The notes under the pieces: generated by a model
Told to the model about the DNA's origin: nothing
Databases searched by the model: none
Seen by the model: the letters and a program-made list of their open reading frames with translations, nothing else
Assembly (NCBI GenBank): GCA_025462645.1
Contig: JAOAPB010000072.1
Coordinates: forward strand, 1 to 64,000
Source: Edaphobacter sp.
GTDB taxonomy: Bacteria > Acidobacteriota > Terriglobia > Terriglobales > Acidobacteriaceae
Direction: 5' to 3'
DNA length: 64,000 nt
Shown: one piece after another, positions 43,276-52,653 of the stretch
Layout: the number at the start of each line of letters is the position of its first letter
How positions within the stretch are numbered: the first letter of the stretch is position 1
Position numbers and translations under genes: made by a program

Positions 43276-44407
43276 TCACAGGTCGTCGTCTGCTGCAATC
43301 TCTGCCGGGAAGTTGCCTTCGCGGCGCATCCGCAGATAGCCACGAATAAATGGCTCCAGATCACCATCAAGAACTTTGTCCACATCGCCAACTTCAACAC
43401 GCGTGCGCAGGTCCTTGGCCATGCGGTAGGGCTGCAAAACATAGCTGCGAATCTGCGATCCGAATTTAATGTCGAGTTTGGAGTCTTCGAGCTTGCGGCT
43501 GATGGCCTTCTTCTTGTCGAGCTCGTACTCGTAGAGTCGCGAGCGGAGCAGCTTCATCGCCCTCTCTTTGTTCTTGTGTTGACTACGCTCGTTCTGACAA
43601 CCCGCCACAAGGCCTGTTGGCAGGTGAGTGATGCGAACGGCGGAGTCCGTCGTATTGACGTGCTGCCCACCCTTGCCCCCGGATCGATAGGTATCGATCC
43701 GAAGGTCATCCGCCTTGATGTCGATGACGATGGTGTCGTCGATCTCGGGCGAAACGAAGACGCTGGCAAAGCTGGTGTGGCGACGCTTGGCAGAGTCGAA
43801 CGGCGAGATGCGGACGAGGCGGTGCACGCCGGTCTCACCGCCGAGCAGGCCGAAGGCAAAGTCGCCCGAGATGGTGAAGGTAGCGGATTTGATGCCGGCC
43901 TCGTCGCCATCCTGAACCTCGTTGATCTCGACCTTGAAGTTCTGACGCTCACCCCAGCGGATGTACATGCGCATAAGCATCTCGGCCCAATCCTGGCTCT
44001 CCGTGCCACCGGCGCCAGGATGGACGACGACGATCGCGTTAAGCGGGTCTGTCTCGCCCGAGAGCATCGTCTTCGATTCGAGCTTGTCGGCAAAGTCGAT
44101 GAGTGATGGAATCTCACGGGCGAGGTCACCCTCGGTATCCTCGCCCTCCTTGGCAAGCTCGAAGTAGGCCTCGATGTCATCCGACCGACGGGCAAGCTCT
44201 GCGTCGTCGGCCAGAAGGGTTTCCAGGCGCTTGCGCTCGCGCATCAGCGGCTGCGAACGTGTGGGGTCGGCCCAGACGGCTGGGTCGGAGGTTTTTCCTT
44301 CGATAGTGGCTAGTTCACGGCGCAGGCGGGCCGAGTCAAAGATACTCCCGCAGATCGCGTACTTTGTCGCGGACCGGGGAGTAGGAGTATTCGAGATCGC
44401 TGATCAT
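43276..44407 (-). CDS. prfB: Peptide chain release factor 2, with programmed +1 frameshift
   Basis: 376 residues after frameshifting. It releases peptides at UGA/UAA. ATG 44407 begins MISDLEYSYSPVRDKVRDLR, then EYL and an in-frame TGA at 44336-44338. The site is GGGAG-TAT-CTT-TGA-C, the classic prfB slippery sequence with its Shine-Dalgarno-like stimulator. A +1 shift gives LDSARLRRELATIEG and joins the main frame. The SPF codon-recognition tripeptide lies in VRISPFDSA, and the catalytic GGQ in SGGKGGQHVN. A short frame starting at ATG 44244 alone would lack the N-terminal domain. It starts 11 bases after lnt. Confidence 0.96.
44336..44350 (-). promoter_or_regulatory. Programmed frameshift site of prfB
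   Basis: Minus strand CGGGAG-TATCTTTGA followed by C. The internal SD-like GGGAG sits at the standard distance before CTT-TGA. Low RF2 causes slippage to the +1 frame, an autoregulatory loop known from most bacteria. Confidence 0.93.
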
Positions 44408-44418
44408 AGATCTCTAGT

Positions 44419-46086
44419 CTACGGCAATTTCGCGCGAAGGCTAAGAGCAAGGGCAAATGCAGTGATGAGAGCACAGGCGTACGCGAAGAGATCGCCATTC
44501 GCCGCATAGAAGGTAAGGTCCTGTTCGTAGGCGAAGCCGACGCGGATGCTGGTGCGGATATGGCGAGGCGCGGCAGCAATCACTCGTCCATAGGGATTGA
44601 TGGAGGCAGTCACTCCAGTGTTCGTCGCGCGCAGGATCCACCGGTGGTTTTCGATAGCTCGCATCCGAACCATATTCAGATGCTGCCAGGGAGCGCTGGT
44701 ATCGCCGTACCACCCGTCATTGGAGATGTTGATCAGCACCTCTGCGCCTTGTTTAACGAACTGCCGCACCTCATCCCCAAAAATAGATTCATAGCAGATG
44801 AAGGTGCCATACCTATGACCGCCGGTGGCAAAGACGGTGCGGCGCTGGCCGGGATCGAAGGTGCCGACCTCGTTGAGCAGGTTCTTCGCAAAGAAGAAGA
44901 GCTGTTTGAAAGGAACATATTCACCGAAGGGGACAAGATGCATCTTGTCATAGCGGCCCGCAAAGTCGCCCTGTGGAGTAATAAAGGAGGCTGAGTTGAA
45001 GAGGCTATAGCCACGGGGATTGCTCGCAGTGCGGTCGATCCCGATATTTCCCGCAATGATGGGCGCGCTGGCTTCGCGGGCCAAAGTGGACATGGCGGCA
45101 CGAAACTGAGAATCGTTCTCTTGAAAAGGTGCTGGAGATTCGGGCCAGACGATCAGATCGGTGGAACTGGGCAGAGGAGCCTGAGGATCGGCTCCTACGA
45201 CAGGAGGATGCCGCCTTATGAGAAAGACGGTCTGCGTACCCGGAAGTTCCGGAATACCCAACATGAATTGATTGGACGGATAACGACTGAGATAGGAGAA
45301 CGAGTCGAGGAGTTCCTGGGTGCTGGGTTGAGGGCCAGTATTGGCGGCGCCTACCTCCAGATTCTCCTGAACTAACGTGGCATGAGCCGCAGGCGATTCT
45401 TCCAGTGGATACCTGATTCGACGCAGTGTCGCGACATAGAGGACAACGATGATGACCCCGGCAACAGTAAGCACGGGACGGATATAGCGACGCTCCTTGA
45501 CCTGAATACGAGCTAGCCAGAGGGCATTGATCGCAGCTATGACAAAAGAAAGGCCATAGACTCCAGCGATGGGAGCAAGACGAGTAAGCAAAGGATTATC
45601 GACCTGGGCAATGCCAAGCAGGTCCCAGGGTAGACCGGTAATACGGGCACGGGCTAGCTCCACGGCAACCCAGGCGAAAGGAGTCAACAGGAGCATCCTC
45701 TGGCGCCCGAAGTGAATCCGAAATGCCGAGAGGAGCATACTAAATAAAGCGTGGTAGAGGCCGAGGTAGAGACAGAACAGGATGAGGATACCCGCGGCGA
45801 TAGGCTTGGCTAGACCACCGTAGAGGTACATCGTCTGGTAGATCCAATAACAGTTGCCCAGATACCAGGCGAAACCGCATATGTACCCAAGGACTGCCCC
45901 CTGACGAAGCGTAAGTGGATTTCCTGCCCTGTTATTGCCTACGAGTGCCACCAGAAGAGGCAGAAGGGATACCCAGCAGAAGGCAGTACGCCAGAGCGGT
46001 GTCGGCCCCGCGATGGGAAAGGGCAGCACCTGCAGGATGCCGGAGAGCATGGCCAGGGCCCAGAGCCGCAGGGGAATAAGTCGCAT
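44419..46086 (-). CDS. lnt: Apolipoprotein N-acyltransferase
   Basis: 555 residues. Six to eight membrane segments in the first ~230 residues are followed by a nitrilase-type domain. The catalytic triad is visible: Glu in VWPESPAPFQE, Lys in RYDKMHLVPFGEYVPF, and Cys in FICYESIFGDE. It adds the third acyl chain to lipoproteins in the inner membrane. The last membrane segment is at the C-terminus. prfB follows after 11 bases on the same strand. Confidence 0.94.
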   Translation of the reverse strand: MRLIPLRLWALAMLSGILQVLPFPIAGPTPLWRTAFCWVSLLPLLVALVGNNRAGNPLTLRQGAVLGYICGFAWYLGNCYWIYQTMYLYGGLAKPIAAGILILFCLYLGLYHALFSMLLSAFRIHFGRQRMLLLTPFAWVAVELARARITGLPWDLLGIAQVDNPLLTRLAPIAGVYGLSFVIAAINALWLARIQVKERRYIRPVLTVAGVIIVVLYVATLRRIRYPLEESPAAHATLVQENLEVGAANTGPQPSTQELLDSFSYLSRYPSNQFMLGIPELPGTQTVFLIRRHPPVVGADPQAPLPSSTDLIVWPESPAPFQENDSQFRAAMSTLAREASAPIIAGNIGIDRTASNPRGYSLFNSASFITPQGDFAGRYDKMHLVPFGEYVPFKQLFFFAKNLLNEVGTFDPGQRRTVFATGGHRYGTFICYESIFGDEVRQFVKQGAEVLINISNDGWYGDTSAPWQHLNMVRMRAIENHRWILRATNTGVTASINPYGRVIAAAPRHIRTSIRVGFAYEQDLTFYAANGDLFAYACALITAFALALSLRAKLP

Positions 46087-46146
46087 CGCAGGTGAAGTCT
46101 AGCATTGCTGCTTTTCAATGCCACAAAAGCTACAATAGGGCGCAAG

Positions 46147-46293
46147 ATGGATACGCTGGCTCACCTGCTCTCCGAAGTACTCGTCCCGCTCTTTTTCGTG
46201 GGCATGGTTGGCTCCGTCCTGGTTGTGATCTTCACCATAGTCCGTGATCTGCGAGAGGTATTAACGACAGATGAAGATAGCCCGGATCTTTGA
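46147..46293 (+). CDS. Small single-span membrane protein
   Basis: 48 residues from ATG 46147. One membrane segment (VLVPLFFVGMVGSVLVVIFT) is followed by a short charged tail (RDLREVLTTDEDSPDL). Short proteins with this layout occur next to lnt in related genomes as far as I recall. Function unknown. It diverges from lnt. Confidence 0.6.
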   Translation: MDTLAHLLSEVLVPLFFVGMVGSVLVVIFTIVRDLREVLTTDEDSPDL

Positions 46294-46365
46294 CTTAGGG
46301 CACACTGACTTATTGACGCAGGATGAGCTCAAAACTAAACTTTCTATGTCGGACGGTGGTTTCGT

Positions 46366-46391
46366 AGGACGCACACCAGATGGCGCGTCCT
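46366..46391 (+). promoter_or_regulatory. Hairpin directly before the APC permease start
   Basis: AGGACGC and GCGTCCT pair around a 12-base loop, ending 7 bases before ATG 46399. No Shine-Dalgarno sequence is visible next to the start, so the stem occupies the ribosome-binding region. It may regulate translation; no known riboswitch class was recognised. Confidence 0.35.
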
Positions 46392-46398
46392 CTCAATA

Positions 46399-48762
46399 AT
46401 GGCTTCATCTAATAAACAAACTATCGTTCTGCCGCAATCGAACCGTGTGCGCCTTGTTGTGGCGTCATCGGTCATGCTTACCTTTATCTCCTTCTGGCGT
46501 GCGGCCGCCATCGTTCTCAACGATCTTGGATCCTCGGCCTTCTACGCAGGCGGGCTTGCGGAAGAGGCTGTCGGCAAGGCAGCTCCCTGGCTCATCCTCG
46601 GCGTAGTTGTGTTCGCCTACGCGGTCCGCGCCGTCTACGTGGAGAGCTGTTCCATGTTTACCCGCGGCGGCGTCTATCGGATCGTCAAGGAGGCACTCGG
46701 CAGCACCTTCGCCAAGGTGAGCGTCTCCGCCCTGATGTTCGACTACGTGCTCACAGGTCCGATATCCGGCGTGTCAGCCGGTCACTACATCGTTGGCATG
46801 TTGAACGATCTGGCAACCTTCTGCGCAGCGAAATTTCATTGGGCGATAACACCGCACCTTCGGCCGGATATCGCCTCGGCTGCCATCGCGATCGCCATCA
46901 CCATCTACTTCTGGTGGCAGAACACCAAGGGCATTGAGGAGTCCAGCCAAAAAGCGCTGAATATCATGAAGATCACCACCGTCATGGTGGTCATTCTTCT
47001 TATCTGGGGCATCTTCACCGTCGTCCATCGCGGAGCCCAGCTGCCTCCCCTGCCGATACCGTCGAATCTCCACTTCAGCCCGGACGCCCTGGGATTTCTA
47101 AAGGGCACGAAGTTTGCCGCATCGCTCGGTCTATTCGGCGTGCTGATGGCCTTCGGCCACTCTGTGCTGGCGATGAGCGGCGAAGAGTCGCTCGCGCAGG
47201 TGAATCGCGAGATTGAGCATCCCAAGCTGAAAAATCTCAAGCGCGCGGCGCTCGTCATCGCCGTCTACAGCTTCTTCTTCACCGGCCTATGCTCGCTGCT
47301 TGCCGTGATGATCATCCCGGATGCCGTTCGCGTGCATGTCTATCGCGACAACCTGATCGCGGGCATGGCGATGAATATGGTCGGCCCGGAGATACTGCGG
47401 ATTGTCTTTCGGGGATTCGTCGTAGTGGTTGGGTTCCTGATTCTGGGTGGGGCCGTCAATACTGCTATCGTCGGCTCGACGGGCGTGTTGATGCGCATCG
47501 CCGAGGACGGCGTACTCGCGGACTGGTTCCGCAAACCACAGCGCAAGTACGGTACCAGCTATCGGATTATCAACCTTGTCGCCGGCCTGCAGTTACTGGT
47601 GATTGTGTTGACCCATGGCAACGTACTGGTAATTGGCGAGGCCTATGCCTTCGGCGTGATCTGGAGCTTCACCTTCAATGCGCTGGCCATGCTTGTCCTT
47701 CGCTGGAAGTTTCGTGGCGAACGCGGGTCCAAGGTTCCACTGAATCTTCGCATCGGCAAGACAGAGATTCCGCTGGGACTTATCTCGGTATTTCTGGTCT
47801 TATTGTCGACCGCGCTCGTGAATCTCTTGACCAAGTCGGTAGCTACAGTAAGTGGAGTTATCTTCGCAGCTGCTTTTTTCGTCATATTTTCTCTCTCCGA
47901 ACGGGATAATAAGAGGCGCCATGACCTCGCGACGCGCCAGATGAGAGAGCACTTTCAGCTGGAACACCAGGACAAGGTAGGGCGCGATGCCTTGCAGATT
48001 CGTCCTGGCGCGGTGGTGGTAACCATGCGTGACGCCTCCGCACCATTTGCTCTCAAGTGGGCTCTGACTCACACCAACACTGACGAGCAGGATCTCGTGG
48101 TACTAGCAGCGCGAATGATGGGAGTAGGCGGTCCAGAGTATGTAGATGCCTCGGAGCAGTTATTCAGCGAACACGAGCAGATGCTCTTTACCAAGGCCGT
48201 ATCGATAGCCGAGAGCTTTGGCAAGCATATCTCGCTGCTGGTAGTTCCAGCCGGTGATATATTCGCGGCGCTCGTACAGACAGCTAACTCGCTGGAGGCG
48301 GCAGCCGTTGTATCCGGCTTATCAAGCAAGCTGACAGCAGAAGAGCAGGCCTATCATATGGGCCAGGCTTGGGAGGCCTTACCCGAGCCCAAGCGACAAT
48401 TTACTTTTTATGTCGTCAAGCCGGATGGCGAGGCGTTGAGTTTTCATATTGGTCCCCATGCGCCGACGATTCGGCCGGATGAAGTACAACTGGTTCATCG
48501 CCTCTGGTTGAATCTGCGACGAGCCCCGGAGATGCATGATCTGCATCACAGCGACATCCTCACCTATGCGCTAACCCGCATGGCCGCTGAGTTTTCTCGG
48601 GATAAGCAAGCGACACTGGAAGGCCTGCAGCAGTGCATCCACGATGGCAACAATCGACGAGGTCTGGGAAGTTCACGTCACGAAGAGCTAGACGAATCAG
48701 GTCCCGGATATACCATACGGGCGCCACGCAAAGGCGACACAAAGCCTTCTTCTGACCGTTAG
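46399..48762 (+). CDS. APC-superfamily permease with C-terminal cytosolic domain
   Basis: 787 residues. About twelve membrane segments fill residues 20-500, with the APC-type early segment (FWRAAAIVLNDLGSSAFYAG) and broken-helix region. About 280 cytosolic residues follow (from RDNKRRHDLATRQMREHF), with beta-alpha units (GAVVVTMRDASAPFALKWAL, DLVVLAARMMGVG, ISLLVVPAGDIFAALVQ) resembling a universal-stress-protein fold. Such fusions are seen in amino-acid or K+ transporters controlled by nucleotide binding; substrate and ligand are not deducible here. A hairpin precedes the start. Confidence 0.85.
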   Translation: MASSNKQTIVLPQSNRVRLVVASSVMLTFISFWRAAAIVLNDLGSSAFYAGGLAEEAVGKAAPWLILGVVVFAYAVRAVYVESCSMFTRGGVYRIVKEALGSTFAKVSVSALMFDYVLTGPISGVSAGHYIVGMLNDLATFCAAKFHWAITPHLRPDIASAAIAIAITIYFWWQNTKGIEESSQKALNIMKITTVMVVILLIWGIFTVVHRGAQLPPLPIPSNLHFSPDALGFLKGTKFAASLGLFGVLMAFGHSVLAMSGEESLAQVNREIEHPKLKNLKRAALVIAVYSFFFTGLCSLLAVMIIPDAVRVHVYRDNLIAGMAMNMVGPEILRIVFRGFVVVVGFLILGGAVNTAIVGSTGVLMRIAEDGVLADWFRKPQRKYGTSYRIINLVAGLQLLVIVLTHGNVLVIGEAYAFGVIWSFTFNALAMLVLRWKFRGERGSKVPLNLRIGKTEIPLGLISVFLVLLSTALVNLLTKSVATVSGVIFAAAFFVIFSLSERDNKRRHDLATRQMREHFQLEHQDKVGRDALQIRPGAVVVTMRDASAPFALKWALTHTNTDEQDLVVLAARMMGVGGPEYVDASEQLFSEHEQMLFTKAVSIAESFGKHISLLVVPAGDIFAALVQTANSLEAAAVVSGLSSKLTAEEQAYHMGQAWEALPEPKRQFTFYVVKPDGEALSFHIGPHAPTIRPDEVQLVHRLWLNLRRAPEMHDLHHSDILTYALTRMAAEFSRDKQATLEGLQQCIHDGNNRRGLGSSRHEELDESGPGYTIRAPRKGDTKPSSDR

Positions 48763-48898
48763 CAATAGTCGAATAACTTACTATCGATTGCCAGTAGGTA
48801 GTTACTTCTGTATCGTAACTATGAGGCATTTAAAAAAATTGGCTTACAGCTTTAGCTATACCAGCTGAACGGACTAGATCTGTAAATGGAGGTAACAA

Positions 48899-49156
48899 GT
48901 GGAAGTTAGCCGTATCATCGCTGAGATCGATGCACAGATATTGAAGTTGCAGCAGGCACGAACGCTGCTATCGGGTACGGCGAAGTCGGCCGTGCGCACA
49001 GGTCCTGGCCGTCCGAAGGGCAGCAAGAATACCGCTGCTACTACCACTACTACTGCGCCACGCAAACGCAAGTTGAGCCCAGAGGGACGCAAGCGCATCG
49101 CCGACGCCATGAAAAAACGGTGGGCTGACCGCAGGAAACAGAGCGCAAAGGGATAG
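48899..49156 (+). CDS. Small basic protein with an AT-hook-like motif
   Basis: 85 residues from GTG 48899, with GGAGG about 8 bases upstream. The N-terminal part is a helix (VSRIIAEIDAQILKLQQART). Then comes GPGRPKGSKN, an AT-hook-like RGRP-type core, a Thr-rich linker and a basic helix (LSPEGRKRIADAMKKRWADR). Layout and charge suggest a nucleoid-associated or DNA-binding protein, a type often repeated in Acidobacteria. No enzyme fold. A strong terminator follows. Confidence 0.75.
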   Translation: MEVSRIIAEIDAQILKLQQARTLLSGTAKSAVRTGPGRPKGSKNTAATTTTTAPRKRKLSPEGRKRIADAMKKRWADRRKQSAKG

Positions 49157-49170
49157 TTTACGAAAGTTGC

Positions 49171-49222
49171 AATATAGAAAGCGCAAGCATCCGAGTTCAC
49201 GGTGCTTGCGCTTTCTTATATT
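49171..49222. terminator. Bidirectional terminator
   Basis: GAAAGCGCAAGCA pairs perfectly with TGCTTGCGCTTTC (13 bp), extended by AATATA/TATATT across a single bulged T. It lies between the AT-hook gene and the convergent methyltransferase gene. Flanking A/T runs fit termination in both directions. Confidence 0.88.
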
Positions 49223-49240
49223 GGGCTACTTCAACATTAT

Positions 49241-49876
49241 TTACCGAGTAATGATGACTTCCCGGAGATTATCCTTCGCGAGAAATAGGCGATAGGTACT
49301 GAAGTCGCTCAACATATTTTCAATCTTTCGATTGCTGTAGATGTGAAGCAGAGGATAATTCCCTGCCTTCTGCACCTCAACGACGTCAGTGTCTGTGAGA
49401 TGGTAGCGGCAGAAGACAGTCTCTGGACTCGTCGTCACATGAAAGAAAGCGAGCATAAGGCCCCCTGGCTCCATCACCTGATGGATACGGGAGAATACAG
49501 GTATGAGTAGAGGCTCCGGCAGAAAGTCTGCCGTATCCCACAGTATGACGACGTCGAAGGTGCGGCCGGAAAAGTTGAGATTGGAAGCAAGGAAGCGCTC
49601 GACATCGTATCCCGCCGGCTCCCCAGCCTCGCCTGGGATAAGCCACTCCGGCTTCGCCGCCTCTTCCACCAGATTCGCCATATAGATGCTATGGCCGAGG
49701 TTGGTGATGTAGTTGATGTTGGTGGAGGATGTCGGACCGATGTCGAGGACGCGCAGCGACTCCTGACTCCGCAGATGCTTGAGCAACTCCTTCCATCCGC
49801 TCGAAGGACGAGGGATGCGTGCGTCCTTTCCTCGGGCACTGCTCGTATTGTCGCTGCTGCCAAAGAGGCTGCGCAT
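49241..49876 (-). CDS. Class I SAM-dependent methyltransferase
   Basis: 211 residues. SAM motif I LRVLDIGPTSSTNINYI near 41-57, the acidic loop DVVILWDTADFLPEPLLIPV near 108-127 and the post-motif LMLAFFHVT fit a class I methyltransferase. The N-terminus is polar. Substrate unknown. It lies 20 bases downstream of the bactofilin gene on the same strand, so they are probably cotranscribed; a link to envelope or cytoskeleton function is conjecture. Confidence 0.8.
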   Translation of the reverse strand: MRSLFGSSDNTSSARGKDARIPRPSSGWKELLKHLRSQESLRVLDIGPTSSTNINYITNLGHSIYMANLVEEAAKPEWLIPGEAGEPAGYDVERFLASNLNFSGRTFDVVILWDTADFLPEPLLIPVFSRIHQVMEPGGLMLAFFHVTTSPETVFCRYHLTDTDVVEVQKAGNYPLLHIYSNRKIENMLSDFSTYRLFLAKDNLREVIITR

Positions 49877-49896
49877 ACGTCCGCTTCCCTCCCTGT

Positions 49897-50304
49897 TCAG
49901 GCCTTCGGCTCGAGGACGAGCATGTCCTGCATGTTCTCCACGGCAGGTGGTGCGGCCTGTCCTTGCGATGTTTCGGCAGTTTTAAGCTCCACACGTCCCT
50001 TGATCGTGGAGTTCTCCTCGATGGAAAGCCTGCTGGCGAAGATATCTCCTTTGACCACCGCCGACTGCCGTAGCTCAACGCGCCCGGTGGCATGGACGTT
50101 TCCGTTAATTGCCCCGAAGACCGTGATGTCCCGAACGTGAATGTCGGCGAGAATGCGCGCATTCGGGCCCACCGTCAACCGATTCTCCGGCAACGTGATG
50201 GTTCCCTCAATGTCGCAATCCATGTAAAGATCTTCTTTGCCGGAGAGCTCTCCCCGAATCGTGACTGACTTGCCAATAACGGTGGAACCCTCTGCTGGCT
50301 TCAT
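49897..50304 (-). CDS. Bactofilin (polymer-forming cytoskeletal protein)
   Basis: 135 residues. A right-handed beta-helix core of short repeats (STVIGKSVTIRGELSGKEDL, YMDCDIEGTITLPENRLTVG, ADIHVRDITVFGAINGNVHA, VVKGDIFASRLSIEENSTIK) with disordered ends, typical of bactofilins that polymerise without nucleotide and help cell shape. AGGAG about 9 bases before ATG 50304 sets the start; the frame opens further upstream. It diverges from the next gene. Confidence 0.92.
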   Translation of the reverse strand: MKPAEGSTVIGKSVTIRGELSGKEDLYMDCDIEGTITLPENRLTVGPNARILADIHVRDITVFGAINGNVHATGRVELRQSAVVKGDIFASRLSIEENSTIKGRVELKTAETSQGQAAPPAVENMQDMLVLEPKA

Positions 50305-50461
50305 GCTTCTGGTCTCCTGGCAACACAAAATCATTTGGTGCGCCTTGCCCGAACTATACCCAAGCCCATGCCATGAGGCAAACCGGAAAAACGTTGTCAC
50401 AGGTCTAAGCGTCTTACATAAGGCAGTCGCAACACGTGGATAGCAGCGAGGAGCGCAAGGT

Positions 50462-51430
50462 TTGCCGAGAGAAATAGCGGATAAGAGTGTGTACGTCCGA
50501 AGACCCGCGCTGCTTCGTGGAACGGCCACGGGACCACTTACCCTATGGCGCTGGTTCGCCGTGAGTTCCTTGGTGGTGTTACACGCCTTAGCCGGCTATT
50601 CCGCAAGAGGACAGAATGCAGCTGTGATCAAAGAAGGGATTGCGGCGTCCCCGGTATCTGTGGACCCGCGGTCCTGGGCCGTGGATGCTTCTGCGAATGA
50701 GTTGCTTGCCCTTCATCATCCGGGGTCGTATCTGCGATACCGCATACATATGATCGACGATAAAGGAGACAGGGTTCGCGATCTTATCGAGAGCAAGGAT
50801 GGAAGCGTGGCGCGCCTTATCATGAGAGATGGAAGGCCGCTGACCAACGAGGAGGACATAGCGGAGCGCCAGCGCTTGAACGACATGCTCACGTCCCCGT
50901 CAAACTACGCCAAGCATGTCAAGAATGACGCCTCCGGTCGAAAGATAGCAGACACTCTGCTCAAGCTGATGCCGGATGCGATGGTCTACACCTACGTCCC
51001 AGGACAGCCACAGACAGGGAAAAATCCTGGCTCTCTCGAAATCGTGCTCGACTACAAGCCAAATCCGAAGTTTTCTCCTCCGACGACCATGGCGGGAGCA
51101 TTGACGGGGTTGCAAGGAAGGGCATGGATCGACGCAAAGAGTCGATATGTGGTTCGCATGGAGGGCAGTATTTTTCGGGGGGTCAACTTCGGCTGGGGGA
51201 TGTTGGCGCACATCTATCCTGGGGGCCAGCTCGTGATCGAGCAGACACACGCAGGCGGGGGCCGATGGATCTTCACGCGCTTCACCGAGCAGCTGACCGT
51301 ACGCGCCCTGATGGTGAAGACGCTGAACGTGAAAGCAAATATCGAGGCGTCTAATTTCCAGACAATAGGTCCGATGAGCTATCAGGACGCAATCCATCTG
51401 CTGCTGAACACCCCTTTGCCTCAACACTAG
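50462..51430 (+). CDS. Secreted protein of unknown function (LolA/RseB-like fold suspected)
   Basis: Up to 322 residues. A signal-anchor lies near 35-50 (FAVSSLVVLHALAGYSARG). The mature part has YRIHMIDDKGDRVRDLIESK, KDGSVARLIMRDGRPLTNEE and, near the end, LQGRAWIDAKSRYVVRMEGS. This is like outer-membrane lipoprotein-sorting proteins that carry lipids in a half-barrel. The start is uncertain: TTG 50462 or GTG 50489. No partner genes identify a role. Confidence 0.65.
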   Translation: MPREIADKSVYVRRPALLRGTATGPLTLWRWFAVSSLVVLHALAGYSARGQNAAVIKEGIAASPVSVDPRSWAVDASANELLALHHPGSYLRYRIHMIDDKGDRVRDLIESKDGSVARLIMRDGRPLTNEEDIAERQRLNDMLTSPSNYAKHVKNDASGRKIADTLLKLMPDAMVYTYVPGQPQTGKNPGSLEIVLDYKPNPKFSPPTTMAGALTGLQGRAWIDAKSRYVVRMEGSIFRGVNFGWGMLAHIYPGGQLVIEQTHAGGGRWIFTRFTEQLTVRALMVKTLNVKANIEASNFQTIGPMSYQDAIHLLLNTPLPQH

Positions 51431-52561
51431 CTAGGCCATGACGCGAGCCTTTGCGCGCAGCGTCTTGCGGCGAACAGTTAGCGCTTCGATACGATCCTTC
51501 TGCACCTCGAACCCGCGACCAATCGCAGTCGGAACCATAATCTCACCCTTGTTGCTGACGGTGACCTCGGGTTCAATGATGTCCTGCGACCAATAGCGGC
51601 TGGAGGCGGAGACATCGCCAGGGAGCGAAAAGTTCGGCAGCGAGGACAACGCAATATTGTGAGAGCGCCCGATGCCCGTCTCCAACATGCCGCCACACCA
51701 CACTGGAATACCGCGCTCTTCGGCGGCATTATGAACCGCGATCGCCTCGCTAAAGCCACCGACGCGTCCGACCTTGATGTTGATAATGCGACAGGATTGC
51801 ATGCCGATGGCCGCCAGCGCGTCACGGCGATTGCGAATGGACTCATCGAGGCAGATATCGGTTTCAATGCGCTTCTGCAGCAGCGAGTGGAAGTAGAAGT
51901 CGTCGTACCACAGGGGCTGCTCGATCATCAGCAGCTTGAACTCGTCCCACGTGGCGACGTGATCCAGGTCCTTCATCCGGTAGGCGGAGTTCGCGTCACA
52001 GCTTAGGGTGATCTCCGGCCAGCGAGAGCGCACCGCCTCGAAGATGCGGTTGTCCCAGCCGGGCTTGCACTTCAGCTTGATGCGTTGATAGCCGGCGGCA
52101 AGCTCAGAAGCAATCTTGTCCATGAGCTGTTCCGGCGAAGATTGAATCCCAATCGAGACCCCACACGGAATTGTCTTGCGCGTACCGCCAAGCAGTTCGG
52201 CAAGGGAGACCCGCTCTATCTGCGCCTCGAGATCCCAGACGGCGTTCTCCATCGCTGCCTTGGCCATGCGATGGCCGCGAACCTGACTGAAGAGATCCGG
52301 GCAGCTGCTACCACCCTGCAACTCGGCGTCGAGCAGCCTCGGTGCCAGCTCCGTCTCGGTGATGATCCAGGCTGTGTCGATCATCTCGTCGCTGAAGTAG
52401 GGGTGTTCCCCTGCGACGCACTCGCCCCAGGCAGTCAGGCCGTCGGCTTCAAGTTCGACGAGGAGGATACGGCGACCGGTGGTAAGCCCGAAGCTGGTCT
52501 CGAACGGGTGAGCCAGCGGCATATTGATCTCGCGCAGGTGGATGGCATCGATATTGAACAT
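51431..52561 (-). CDS. Enolase-superfamily o-succinylbenzoate synthase / N-succinylamino acid racemase
   Basis: 376 residues. Catalytic layout of the OSBS/NSAR group: KxK in RIKLKCKPGWD near 162-170, metal ligands in SCDANSAY, IEQPLWYDD and CLDESI, and the second Lys in NIKVGRVGG. The enzyme either makes o-succinylbenzoate for menaquinone or racemises N-succinyl amino acids; many members do both. No other men gene is nearby, while a GNAT acyltransferase gene lies just upstream, which favours the racemase role. ATG 52561 (MFNIDAIHLREI) fits family N-termini better than 52591. Confidence 0.9.
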   Translation of the reverse strand: MFNIDAIHLREINMPLAHPFETSFGLTTGRRILLVELEADGLTAWGECVAGEHPYFSDEMIDTAWIITETELAPRLLDAELQGGSSCPDLFSQVRGHRMAKAAMENAVWDLEAQIERVSLAELLGGTRKTIPCGVSIGIQSSPEQLMDKIASELAAGYQRIKLKCKPGWDNRIFEAVRSRWPEITLSCDANSAYRMKDLDHVATWDEFKLLMIEQPLWYDDFYFHSLLQKRIETDICLDESIRNRRDALAAIGMQSCRIINIKVGRVGGFSEAIAVHNAAEERGIPVWCGGMLETGIGRSHNIALSSLPNFSLPGDVSASSRYWSQDIIEPEVTVSNKGEIMVPTAIGRGFEVQKDRIEALTVRRKTLRAKARVMA

Positions 52562-52653
52562 GTGCGGGTCCCTGTCTTTCCGGTATTTCAAAGATCTACT
52601 TATCGCAGAATCTGGCTGTGTCGAATCTTCCGTCCTTCAGTCGTCACCTATTA

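Noticed and set aside
46294..46398. Known riboswitch (for example c-di-AMP type) before the APC permease
   Set aside because: Only a simple hairpin is visible; conserved core bases of known classes are absent.
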